Below, piece after piece: positions 10,401-16,302 of a stretch of DNA of 36,873 nucleotides (the stretch's first letter is position 1; each line of letters begins with the position of its first letter). Made by a program: the position numbers and the translations under genes. Under the pieces are notes generated by a model, which worked only from the letters and a program-made list of their open reading frames with translations, did no database searches and was not told where the DNA came from. Origin of the DNA: Flavobacteriales bacterium (GTDB lineage: Bacteria > Bacteroidota > Bacteroidia > Flavobacteriales_E > Vicingaceae); the NCBI GenBank assembly GCA_029262875.1, contig JAJCYO010000063.1:1-36873 (forward strand). Reading direction: 5' to 3'.

Positions 10401-11655
10401 AAATAATGATCCAGGTGTTTGTTCTGCAGTCGTCAATGGAATTGCTCCAGTGGGCTTTTCTGATAATTGTACGGTTGATACGGTTACCTATTTATTAACT
10501 GGAGCAACAGTTGGATCAGGATTTAATGATGCTAGTGGTTTAATATTTAATGGTGGAATTACCACTATTACATATATTGTTGCTGATGTATCTGGGAATT
10601 TAGACTCGTGCAGCTTTACAATTACCGTAAACGATATTGATAGACCTTCTATTTCATGTGTTCCAGATGTAGTTGTAAATAATGACCCAGGTACATGTTC
10701 AGCGTTGGTAAATGGAATTGCTCCAGTTTCGGTTACGGATAATTGCACCATTGATAGTGTTGGATTTATTTTAATGGGAGCGACAATTGGATCTGGTATT
10801 GGTAATCCTTCAGGAGAAGTATTTAACTATGGAATAACAACAGTATCCTATTATGTATATGACATGTCTGGAAATGTTGATTCATGTAGTTTTACTGTTA
10901 CAGTTAATGATACTGAAAACCCTAACATAACTTGCCCTACTAATATTACTTCTTGTGATTCAAACATTACTGTACCACTTCCTATTGTTAGTGATAATTG
11001 TGGAATTGCGTCTATTGTGAATGACTTTAATTTAACAAATGACGCTTCAGGTATTTACCCTATTGGAATTACGAATGTAACATGGACCATAATCGATAGC
11101 TCCGGAAATAGTAATACTTGTATTATGTCGATTGAAGTAGAAATGCAACCTATTGCTGATGCAGGAACAGACCAAACACTGTTTGGAATCACAACAACTA
11201 ATTTTGACGCTACCCCACCAACGATAGGTTCAGGAAGCTGGTTAAACATTTCAGGGTTTGGTAACGTTCAGAGTTTTACGGATCCTCTTTCTTTTGTAAA
11301 TGATTTAGAGCCGGGCGATAATGTTTTTGAATGGGTTGTTTCAAATGGGACATGCCCTGATGCAACTGATGAAGTAATCATTACAGTTGTTCCATTAAAT
11401 ATTCCGAACGGCTTTTCACCAAATGGTGACGGAAACAATGATTTATTTGTTATAAAAGGCTTAAACTTATTAGAAAACGAAATTGCTATATTTAACCGTT
11501 GGGGTGTTGAACTTTATACTCAAAAAAATTATCAAAATGATTGGGACGGAAGGAGCTCATCAGGTAAAGACTTACCCGAAGACACTTATTTTTATATCAT
11601 TAAAATACCAGGGTTGAATGAAGAAGTAAGTGGATTTATAGTGCTGAAAAGATGA
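4417..11655 (+). CDS. Giant secreted HYR-repeat protein with T9SS type B sorting domain
   Basis: A 2412-residue exported protein. The signal peptide (1-18) ends SAYAQ. Residues about 25-490 are SBBP-like propeller repeats of the form DGLVAKYD..GN..W...GNIFITGYF. A HYR-like unit lies at about 490-568 and a PPC-like beta domain at about 571-700. After another cysteine-rich domain come 14 nearly uniform HYR (hyalin) repeats (881-2167), a shorter divergent HYR (2168-2244), a PKD-like segment and, from 2329, a type B gliding-associated sorting domain with the hallmark IPNGFSPNGDGNNDLF. Type B domains target cargo to the T9SS and usually need a PorP/SprF partner, which is the next gene (ATGA overlap). 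The likely role is a cell-surface adhesin or matrix protein; its ligand is unknown. HYR repeats commonly mediate adhesion and each carries paired cysteines. Confidence 0.93.
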   Translation: MRILIFILFFVSSVSAYAQPPWCWAEDALAAGNEEFLDVATDPVTGVSYAVGFFSGDISLEFPFGVNNTPDMSTTLGTQDGLVAKYDASGNTIWAFKIGNLGDNVWITGVEIGAGGNIFITGYFNDNCNFQGVTGSGSSNLAAIGDDAFVASYDANGILLWARKGQSLGEDRGMDIAVNSTNVYITGWFQNTVTFDNGGAPTLANDDRDAFVVCYDQVTGTVQWESFAGDIDAGFSVNDRAYAIAADDNEVYVTGIHTRTIQFDGGPMQVIAQSPGNRNIYLAEYDAVLGTVNWVGQISPTAGSGSAEAHGLAVDANNFYVVGGMDGNVSVPGGGPIIAVPGTAEEIFACAIARPTKITQWVEVADNNNNNPVIAEDVVTDGIGNVYITGPIRGVTQFNGGLDPIVSGGSTDCFVMCMKDAGTYMWTTTGTDNSDVLGQGVGCDNLGGVYVAGRVLNQATFGALPALGDAGGDDGFIAKINCTAPCSLSIICPPNQIVTGNAVCQYTLLDYTALATPFASCGIASVKQIPIAGTVVNTGVNPIWVYLTDLNGNEDSCTFDVIVEANVNPVIVNCGDAFIGETTIGQGDNGGPFSCTGTATPGEDVYYQITVPTGNYQLSVTMSNVVDGNDADANTFWVGGICPIGSGCISADNFNITDQDFDSNGLNQLIFNAIGPGTYYFVVDSETDGIDAYDISFDCVASGIEFDETNCGLDVNNDGLHVTVDGSTTLNVNPCQTATFCHTIYTQNILGGEWMDTVVFDLGPCYTNITNIVPTAPGPNGLYDLGGTWTGVYDGPTNSIEWGFQNSVVPTWGDGLGGIGYACRPFTFCFDAVVSATCLSNNNLDIQIQIEDDGVNGAIPGFAPGFDYVTSNGFAVINPPPTITCPANVSVGNDAGVCTAVVNGIGTSAAGDNCPGPIISYTLSGATTGSGNNDASGSTFNLGVTTVQYTITDSTGGTANCSFTVTVNDTEVPTITCPANVNVNNDLGVCTAIVNGIPPVAFGDNCAVDSVDYVLTGATTGTGLNDASGLTFNVGVTTVRYNVTDQTGNSNTCIFTVTVVDNENPVGTCPGNIVVNTNPAVCTAVVNGIPPGGSENCSIDSINYVLSGATVGSGLNNASGLTFNLGVTTVNYFAVDLAGNTANCSFTVTVNDNQSPTISCVGNVSVPNAPGVCTAVVNGIAPTGFGDNCGVDSVSYTLTGATVLGNGLNDASGLTFNTGITTVSYLVTDNAGNTQTCSFTVTVTDAVNPTITCPANVNTNNDVGVCSAVVNGIAPVAFGDNCGIDSVSYTLSGATVLGNGLNDASGLAFNFGVTTVTYTITDLAGNTATCNFSVTVNDNENPTITCPLNTVVSNDPGVCSAVVNGIAPVSGDNCSVANVNYTLAGATVAVGINDASGLTFNDGVTTVTYTVTDPNGNSATCNFTVTVNDAEIPTLTCPGNINVNNDLGTCTAVIGGAALLAANDNCGIDSISYVLSGATIGNGLNNPNGDTLNLGVTTVTYTVTDLAGNTATCNFNVTVSDNENPDITCPANVNVSNAAGVCNAIVNGIAPLVVGDNCGIDSISYVLSGATILGNGLNDASGNTFNVGITTVTYTVTDNAGNTASCNFNVTVSDTENPTITCAGNVSTSSDPGVCTAVVGGLAPTLFNDNCGIDSVSYVLTGATIGSGLNDASGATFNSGITTVTYTVTDQSGNTSICNVTVTVTDAINPTITCPVNINVNNDGGICGATVNGLTPITADNCAIDSVSYVLTGATTGSGLTDASGNTFNLGITTVTYTVTDLAGNTATCFFTVTVVDAEVPTITCPGNAGVGNDIGLCSAIVNGLAPTATGDNCGIDSVSYVLTGATTGSGLTDASGNTFNLGITTITYTVTDSAGNTASCNSFVTVLDTEVPTITCPGNVNANNDPGTCTAVVNGLIPLNPNDNCGIDSISYTLTGGTIGSGLNDASGNIFNLGVTTVIYTIRDNTGNFSTCNFTVTVIDTEVPTITCPLDVSVNNDPGVCSAVVNGIAPVGFSDNCTVDTVTYLLTGATVGSGFNDASGLIFNGGITTITYIVADVSGNLDSCSFTITVNDIDRPSISCVPDVVVNNDPGTCSALVNGIAPVSVTDNCTIDSVGFILMGATIGSGIGNPSGEVFNYGITTVSYYVYDMSGNVDSCSFTVTVNDTENPNITCPTNITSCDSNITVPLPIVSDNCGIASIVNDFNLTNDASGIYPIGITNVTWTIIDSSGNSNTCIMSIEVEMQPIADAGTDQTLFGITTTNFDATPPTIGSGSWLNISGFGNVQSFTDPLSFVNDLEPGDNVFEWVVSNGTCPDATDEVIITVVPLNIPNGFSPNGDGNNDLFVIKGLNLLENEIAIFNRWGVELYTQKNYQNDWDGRSSSGKDLPEDTYFYIIKIPGLNEEVSGFIVLKR
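7057..10917 (+). repeat. 14 tandem HYR repeats, period about 92 codons
   Basis: Fourteen consecutive units average 276 bases. Each begins PTITCP.N, continues with C.AVVNGI.P, then DNC.IDS(V/I)SY.L(S/T)GAT, NDASG.TFN.G(V/I)TTV.Y.VTD.AGN and C.F.VTV.D. Units 10 and 11 share a near-identical core from IDSVSYVLTGATTGSG onward, and units 4, 5 and 8 share an extra residue (GAT[VI]LGNG). This suggests stepwise duplication. A shorter divergent fifteenth unit follows. The repeats also produce several long antisense open frames that are not genes. Confidence 0.95.
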
Positions 11656-12569
11656 AAAGAGTAATAATTTCCATATTGCTAATTGGTATGACTATAGGAT
11701 CTATAGCTCAACAGATACCGCTATCTAGCCAGTATATGATGAACAGGCTGATTATTAATTCCGCTTATGCTGGCGAATTAGGTTTTTACTCTGCAAGTGT
11801 ATCTTATCGGAAACAATGGGTAGGATTGGATGGAGCACCTTCTACACAAAATATATCTATTCATGGTCCTGCAATGAAAGGGAAATTAGGTTTAGGATTG
11901 ATGTTCTTTAGGGATGTTATTGGTGTTAGTAAAGAAAATAATGTTTCTGGAAGTTTTGCGTATAAAATAAAAGGAAAAAGGAAAGAATCACTTTCTTTTG
12001 GTATATCAGCAAGTGCAGTATTTACGACCAACCAATGGAGTCAAATCTCAACTACGGATGCAAATGATTTAGCCTTCTCATCTGACTCACCACAGTATAT
12101 TTTTCCAGATTTTAGTGCAGGTATTTATTATAAAACTAAAAATTATTTTGTTGGATTTTCTATGCCAATGTTTTTACAACATCAATTAGATGGATCCGCT
12201 GCAAGCTATACCATAAAGAACGATTTCAGTCAGTACAATTATTTAATTGAAGCAGGAACAGAATTTAAGTTAAACAATATAACCCTTAAGCCATCTGTGC
12301 TCTCCCGATATTTACCAAATGCTACCTTTCAGATGGATATAAATTTAATAGCAGATTTTAACAATGATCTTGGTGTTGGGTTTTCTTATAGAACGCAAGA
12401 TGCAATAGTAGGGTTGGTACAGTTTCATGCTAATGATCAGCTGATTATAGGTTATTCATACGATCATAGTATTTCTAAATTACAACAATACAATAATGGT
12501 AGCCATGAGCTATTTTTACGATATGATTTTAGATATAAAGTGAAAGCTTTCGATCCGAGATTTTTTTAA
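11652..12569 (+). CDS. PorP/SprF-family outer-membrane protein
   Basis: A 305-residue protein of the PorP/SprF family. The signal peptide is followed by QQIPLSSQYMMNRLIINSAYAG and SYRKQWVGLDGAPSTQNISIHGP, both typical of the family N-terminus. Alternating hydrophobic strands to the C-terminus fit an outer-membrane beta barrel. SprF is required to export the type B cargo SprB in Flavobacterium johnsoniae, and PorP belongs to the T9SS attachment machinery. Here the ATG overlaps the TGA of the HYR cargo gene (ATGA), so this protein is probably the dedicated partner for that cargo. It is followed by an OmpA-type gene with TAATG overlap. The family call is firm; cargo specificity is inferred. Confidence 0.92.
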   Translation: MKRVIISILLIGMTIGSIAQQIPLSSQYMMNRLIINSAYAGELGFYSASVSYRKQWVGLDGAPSTQNISIHGPAMKGKLGLGLMFFRDVIGVSKENNVSGSFAYKIKGKRKESLSFGISASAVFTTNQWSQISTTDANDLAFSSDSPQYIFPDFSAGIYYKTKNYFVGFSMPMFLQHQLDGSAASYTIKNDFSQYNYLIEAGTEFKLNNITLKPSVLSRYLPNATFQMDINLIADFNNDLGVGFSYRTQDAIVGLVQFHANDQLIIGYSYDHSISKLQQYNNGSHELFLRYDFRYKVKAFDPRFF

Positions 12570-14785
12570 TGAGAAAAAAGGGAATAAAATATTCATTGTT
12601 ACTTGTCTTTATGATGAGTACAGTAATTGGTTGGTCACAGGATAAAATATCAGTGACTCCAGTTTCATTTAATACTTCCTACAGGGAATATTCACCTGTA
12701 TATTATAAAGATGGATTAGTTTTTTCTGGAACAAATAGAAATAATGAAGCACTAACATACCAAGATAGTGAATCTGGAGAGCAGCTTACTGACCTTTATT
12801 ATATCCCGTTATCAGAAGATAGTTTTGGTAAAACGAGCCTATTGAGCAAGGAGTTAAAAAGTAGCTTCCACGATGGCCCAATCACGTTTTCTAAAGATGG
12901 AAATACGGCTTATTTTACACGAAGTCAATTGGTCAATAAATCAATGACAAGCGCCACCAAAACCAGCAATAAATTGGGTATTTATAAAGCCACTTTTAAT
13001 GGTAAGGTTTGGACTAATATTACACCTTGTTTTTTTAATTCGCCAGATTTTAATACAGGGCAGCCAAGTTTATCGCCAGATGGAACTCGATTATATTTTG
13101 TGAGTGATAAGGAAGACGGATATGGAGGGATAGATTTATATTATGCGGAAATTGTAGATAGCTTCTGTGGTTCCATGGTTAATTTAGGTGAAGCCATTAA
13201 TGGTCCCTCAAATGAGATGTTTCCCTTCATTGATGGAAATAACAAGTTGTATTATTCATCCAATAGAACGGCTGGGTTAGGTGGGTTGGATATATACGTA
13301 TCAAAGCTGGTTAATAGTAAATGGAACCAACCTTATATGATGGATTCTACCGTAAACTCTGCTTTTGATGACTTTGGAATAATTTTTAACCCTGATGAAA
13401 CAGAAGGATTTTTTTGCTCAAACCGGCTGGGGTCTGACGACATCTACAAATTAGAGGTAATCTATCCAGAATTTAAGGATTGCGAAGAATTGATTAATGA
13501 ATTGTTGTGCTATGAATTTTTTGAAGAGTCAACATTGAATGCAGATTCGGTGGCGATGATTTATGAATGGAATTTTGGGGATGGTAACAGAGAAAGATCC
13601 TTGGAAACATACCACTGCTATGATGAACCAGGGTTATACATTGTAGAATTAAATATAATGGATCCCTTGATAGATAAGAATTTCGTAAATGAAGCAACAT
13701 ATGAATTAGAGATTGAGGCTATCATTCAACCCGAAGTTGTTGCACCCGATACGATTTCTATACATACTGATTTTAATGTTGAGGTAGGGCAAGGAAAATG
13801 GAAGGATTATCAGATTGGAAACTATTACATAGACTACGGAGATTCAACCATTATTAAAAATGGTAAGGAGGTGCATCGTTATAGCTCTGGTGGCTTCAAA
13901 GAATTAAAAGTATTAATTACGGGATATGATAAATTATCAGACAAAATTGAGTCGAACTGTTTCTACAAAACCATTTTTGTAAATTCTGATTCTACTTTAT
14001 TAGCGAATCAAAATAATTTTTTGGAAACCCTTAAATACTCTGGATTTAATACTGAGAGGATGGAAGAGTTAGATGACGGAGTTTACATGTTAGAAATACT
14101 TTCATCTTCAAACTCTGTTGCAAAAGATTCTACTGTATTAAAAAGTTTCGTAAATGATGTAGTAGAAATTTATGATACCAATACAAATTACTTCTCGTAT
14201 GTAATTGGAAAGTCAATGAACCCATTTGATTTAATTAAAGATTACAGGTTAGCGCATAGTGAAGGATTCGATGATGCTATTGTTAAGTCTTTCCAAGATG
14301 GAAGAATGAAGATTGAGGATTTGGGAATAGTTTATAACGATACAACAGGTGTTGTTAATATTGTGTTAAATAACATTCAATTCGAATATGACGGACATTT
14401 GTTAGATAATACATCCAAATTAGAGCTGGAAAAATTGATAGAATACTTATCAGACAATGAAGGAGTTAGTATAGAGGTAGGCGCACACACCGATGCTTCA
14501 AGGAATGTAGAAAAAGAGAAAAAATTATTTGCAGCTAAGGGACAAGTTTATTCGAAAGCTGCTCACGATAAAATGAGTGGTGCTTACAACATGAAATTAT
14601 CTGGGAAAAGAGCTAAAAGCGTTGTAAGGTTCTTAATTAGTAAGGGCATTTCAAAGGATAGGTTAAAGTCTATAGGCTATGGAGAGACTAAGCCTTTGGA
14701 GCCAAATAATTTTCAGGATGGGACTGATAATCCTGCAGGAAGAGCAAGAAATAGGAGAGTCGAATTTAAAATACTTTCTAATTGA
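12569..14785 (+). CDS. PD40-propeller / PKD / OmpA-family envelope protein
   Basis: A 738-residue protein. The signal peptide (about 1-23) is followed by PD40/WD40-like blades (about 30-290: FSKDGNTAYFTRS, LSPDGTRLYFVSDKEDGYGGIDLYY, NKLYYSSNRTAGLGGLDIY). Then come a PKD domain (about 310-370, YEWNFGDGN), a second Ig/PKD-like region, a SPOR-like stretch (about 500-590, SYVIGKSMNPFDLIKDYRLAHSEGFDDAIVK is the core) and a C-terminal OmpA domain (about 600-738). The OmpA domain keeps the HTD motif, the LSGKRAKSVVRFL helix and the NRRVEF end, so peptidoglycan binding is likely. It has an insertion of about 30 residues between HTD and LSGKRA. Proteins of this architecture often sit beside PorP/SprF genes, as here (TAATG overlap), and may anchor the export complex to the cell wall. 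Confidence 0.88.
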   Translation: MRKKGIKYSLLLVFMMSTVIGWSQDKISVTPVSFNTSYREYSPVYYKDGLVFSGTNRNNEALTYQDSESGEQLTDLYYIPLSEDSFGKTSLLSKELKSSFHDGPITFSKDGNTAYFTRSQLVNKSMTSATKTSNKLGIYKATFNGKVWTNITPCFFNSPDFNTGQPSLSPDGTRLYFVSDKEDGYGGIDLYYAEIVDSFCGSMVNLGEAINGPSNEMFPFIDGNNKLYYSSNRTAGLGGLDIYVSKLVNSKWNQPYMMDSTVNSAFDDFGIIFNPDETEGFFCSNRLGSDDIYKLEVIYPEFKDCEELINELLCYEFFEESTLNADSVAMIYEWNFGDGNRERSLETYHCYDEPGLYIVELNIMDPLIDKNFVNEATYELEIEAIIQPEVVAPDTISIHTDFNVEVGQGKWKDYQIGNYYIDYGDSTIIKNGKEVHRYSSGGFKELKVLITGYDKLSDKIESNCFYKTIFVNSDSTLLANQNNFLETLKYSGFNTERMEELDDGVYMLEILSSSNSVAKDSTVLKSFVNDVVEIYDTNTNYFSYVIGKSMNPFDLIKDYRLAHSEGFDDAIVKSFQDGRMKIEDLGIVYNDTTGVVNIVLNNIQFEYDGHLLDNTSKLELEKLIEYLSDNEGVSIEVGAHTDASRNVEKEKKLFAAKGQVYSKAAHDKMSGAYNMKLSGKRAKSVVRFLISKGISKDRLKSIGYGETKPLEPNNFQDGTDNPAGRARNRRVEFKILSN

Positions 14786-14853
14786 GTTTAACCAAAACAT
14801 AGATCAGGTTGTTTATTATAAAATAGGTATATTGTCATATTATTAAAAAAAAG

Positions 14854-15813
14854 ATGAAAAACAATTTCCTATTCTGCTTAACAGTTCTTTTGAGTGCATC
14901 ATTTCTTAAGGTAAATGGCCAATCTATTCCTGCTAAGAATGAGAACATACCCTTTTTAGTAACATTTGGCAATAAAGCGGAGAAAAGTTGGGGAGATGAT
15001 GATTTCAACCAGATTATTTTCTTTTCTATTCCTAAAGAACAAAAAAAGCCTTTTTTTATTCGAATATTTGATCCCAATGTTGGAGGTAAACATGATGAGA
15101 ATAGACAAGGATTTAACACTAAAACAAAATTCTCTTTGTATGGAGCAGGATGTTTTTCTGATAAAGATGCCGAAAACAAAGATCCTGTTGGTAATTATAA
15201 AATGGGAAACCTAATCAGTTCTAAAACGTTTGGGTCGGAATCAATTTTTGATAATAAGTGGTACACCATTGGACCAATAAATCCTTTAGAAGGAGAACTT
15301 TTACCAGATTTAGGAGGATATATATTTAAGATGGTAGTTGAAGGTACTTCAGGAGATGATGGCAATCTTTACCGTTTGTTCATGTCTGTTAAGAACAATG
15401 AAAATAAAGCGATTGAAGGAGGAAATGCTTTTATGTATGAATATTCTTTTAGGTTGAACGCTACTAAACAGGTAGCACATCTATATCCTTATATTGATCA
15501 ACATACTATTTCCGTGAAGCAATATAATTTTGACTTTGATGGTGATGCATACATCAAGCTAATCTCAATGACTATTCCTGGAATTAAGGTGAAGACTTCT
15601 AAGGATGGTATATGGGCGTACAGCATGCATGAAATGAAGGAAAAAGATAAGAAAACTTCGTTAGATATCCAGATTATAAAAACGGGAACTAAAAGCAACA
15701 ATAACGTAGTCTTTTATATCACCAATCAAAGAGGGAAGTTTATGCAGTTTCATTCTATACCCATTGGTGCTATACCTAAAAAGAAGATCGGAATAAGGCC
15801 TTCTAGAAAATAA
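14854..15813 (+). CDS. Secreted protein of unknown function
   Basis: A 319-residue protein with a signal peptide (about 1-22, ending VNGQS) and no further membrane segment. I do not recognise the family. It looks beta-rich, with recurring hydrophobic strands, a PFFIRIFDPNVGGKHDE stretch near residues 68-84 and a WGDDDFNQIIFFSIP stretch before it. There is no T9SS sorting domain; the end is basic (RPSRK). It lies 68 bases after the OmpA gene on the same strand. A TATATTGT sequence in the gap could be a weak -7 box, so it may be read with the cargo operon or separately. The start ATG at 14854 is preceded by an A-rich run typical of Bacteroidota starts. Confidence 0.7.
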   Translation: MKNNFLFCLTVLLSASFLKVNGQSIPAKNENIPFLVTFGNKAEKSWGDDDFNQIIFFSIPKEQKKPFFIRIFDPNVGGKHDENRQGFNTKTKFSLYGAGCFSDKDAENKDPVGNYKMGNLISSKTFGSESIFDNKWYTIGPINPLEGELLPDLGGYIFKMVVEGTSGDDGNLYRLFMSVKNNENKAIEGGNAFMYEYSFRLNATKQVAHLYPYIDQHTISVKQYNFDFDGDAYIKLISMTIPGIKVKTSKDGIWAYSMHEMKEKDKKTSLDIQIIKTGTKSNNNVVFYITNQRGKFMQFHSIPIGAIPKKKIGIRPSRK

Positions 15814-15853
15814 AAATAGAACATTTTGCCAGTAGGAGCAGGTCTTTTTTCCT

Positions 15854-15861
15854 TATATTTG
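15854..15861 (+). promoter_or_regulatory. -7 box TATATTTG in front of orphan siaC-like gene
   Basis: TATATTTG matches the Bacteroidota TAnnTTTG -7 consensus perfectly. The ATG at 15869 begins only eight bases after it, so transcription would start at, or a base or two from, the start codon. A TTTG at 15825-15828 is 25 bases upstream, longer than the usual 19-20 spacing, so the -33 box is doubtful. Confidence 0.55.
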
Positions 15862-15868
15862 CTGCATT

Positions 15869-16249
15869 ATGAGTGATTTTTTTATAGATGGGACATCGGA
15901 AACACCAACAATAAAATTTAATTTTACTGATGGACATTTGCTCATTAAGGGAAGGTCAATTCCAGAGAATTCTATCAGTTTTTTTGATCCTTTTTTAGAA
16001 GTACTCGATAATTATGCTGATAATCCACTGCCCTATACTGAAGTGGATTTTAAGCTGGAATACTTTAATACCAGTTCATCAAAATGCATACTGGACATAT
16101 TGAAGTTATTGCAAAAAATCCATTTAGGGGACGGGAACGTAAACATTAATTGGTACTATGATGAGGATGATGAAGAGATTTTAGAGATAGGTCAGGATTT
16201 TAGTCACATTATTAATGTCCCATTTAACATCCAGGTAATTGCTAATTAG
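15869..16249 (+). CDS. Orphan SiaC-family regulatory phosphoprotein
   Basis: A complete 126-residue DUF1987/SiaC-type protein. The motif EYFNTSSSK at 64-72 puts Thr at position 68, the same number as the phosphorylated Thr68 of Pseudomonas SiaC. The following helix CILDILKLLQKIH and the acidic YYDEDDEEILEIG segment also match the family. It stands alone on the plus strand with no adjacent kinase or phosphatase, between an unknown secreted protein and a convergent collagen-like gene. It could be served by either of the two SiaB/PP2C pairs in the window, linking the modules, or have its own output. It is probably transcribed from the TATATTTG box close upstream and terminated by the hairpin at 16271-16298. 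Confidence 0.88.
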   Translation: MSDFFIDGTSETPTIKFNFTDGHLLIKGRSIPENSISFFDPFLEVLDNYADNPLPYTEVDFKLEYFNTSSSKCILDILKLLQKIHLGDGNVNINWYYDEDDEEILEIGQDFSHIINVPFNIQVIAN

Positions 16250-16270
16250 AACTTAAGAAGGAATTGGATA

Positions 16271-16298
16271 AAATGAAATCCCCGAAGGGATTTCATTT
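16271..16298. terminator. Perfect 12-bp hairpin between convergent genes (bidirectional terminator)
   Basis: AAATGAAATCCC at 16271-16282 pairs perfectly with GGGATTTCATTT at 16287-16298 around the four-base loop CGAA. On the plus strand it is followed by a T-rich tract (GATTTTATTTTT). On the minus strand a shorter TTTTATCC follows. It sits between the stop of the orphan SiaC-like gene (16249) and the stop of the convergent collagen-like gene (16303), as expected for a shared intrinsic terminator. Confidence 0.85.
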
Positions 16299-16302
16299 GA
16301 TT

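Noticed and set aside
7452..10751. Several antisense open frames of 62-87 codons inside the HYR array, with similar sequences
   Set aside because: They recur with the 276-base repeat and lie opposite a strongly supported coding frame. They are shadows of the repeat, not genes.
7057..10917. The regular tandem array considered as a CRISPR or satellite
   Set aside because: The period of about 276 bases, an unbroken reading frame and clear HYR protein motifs explain it as coding repeats.
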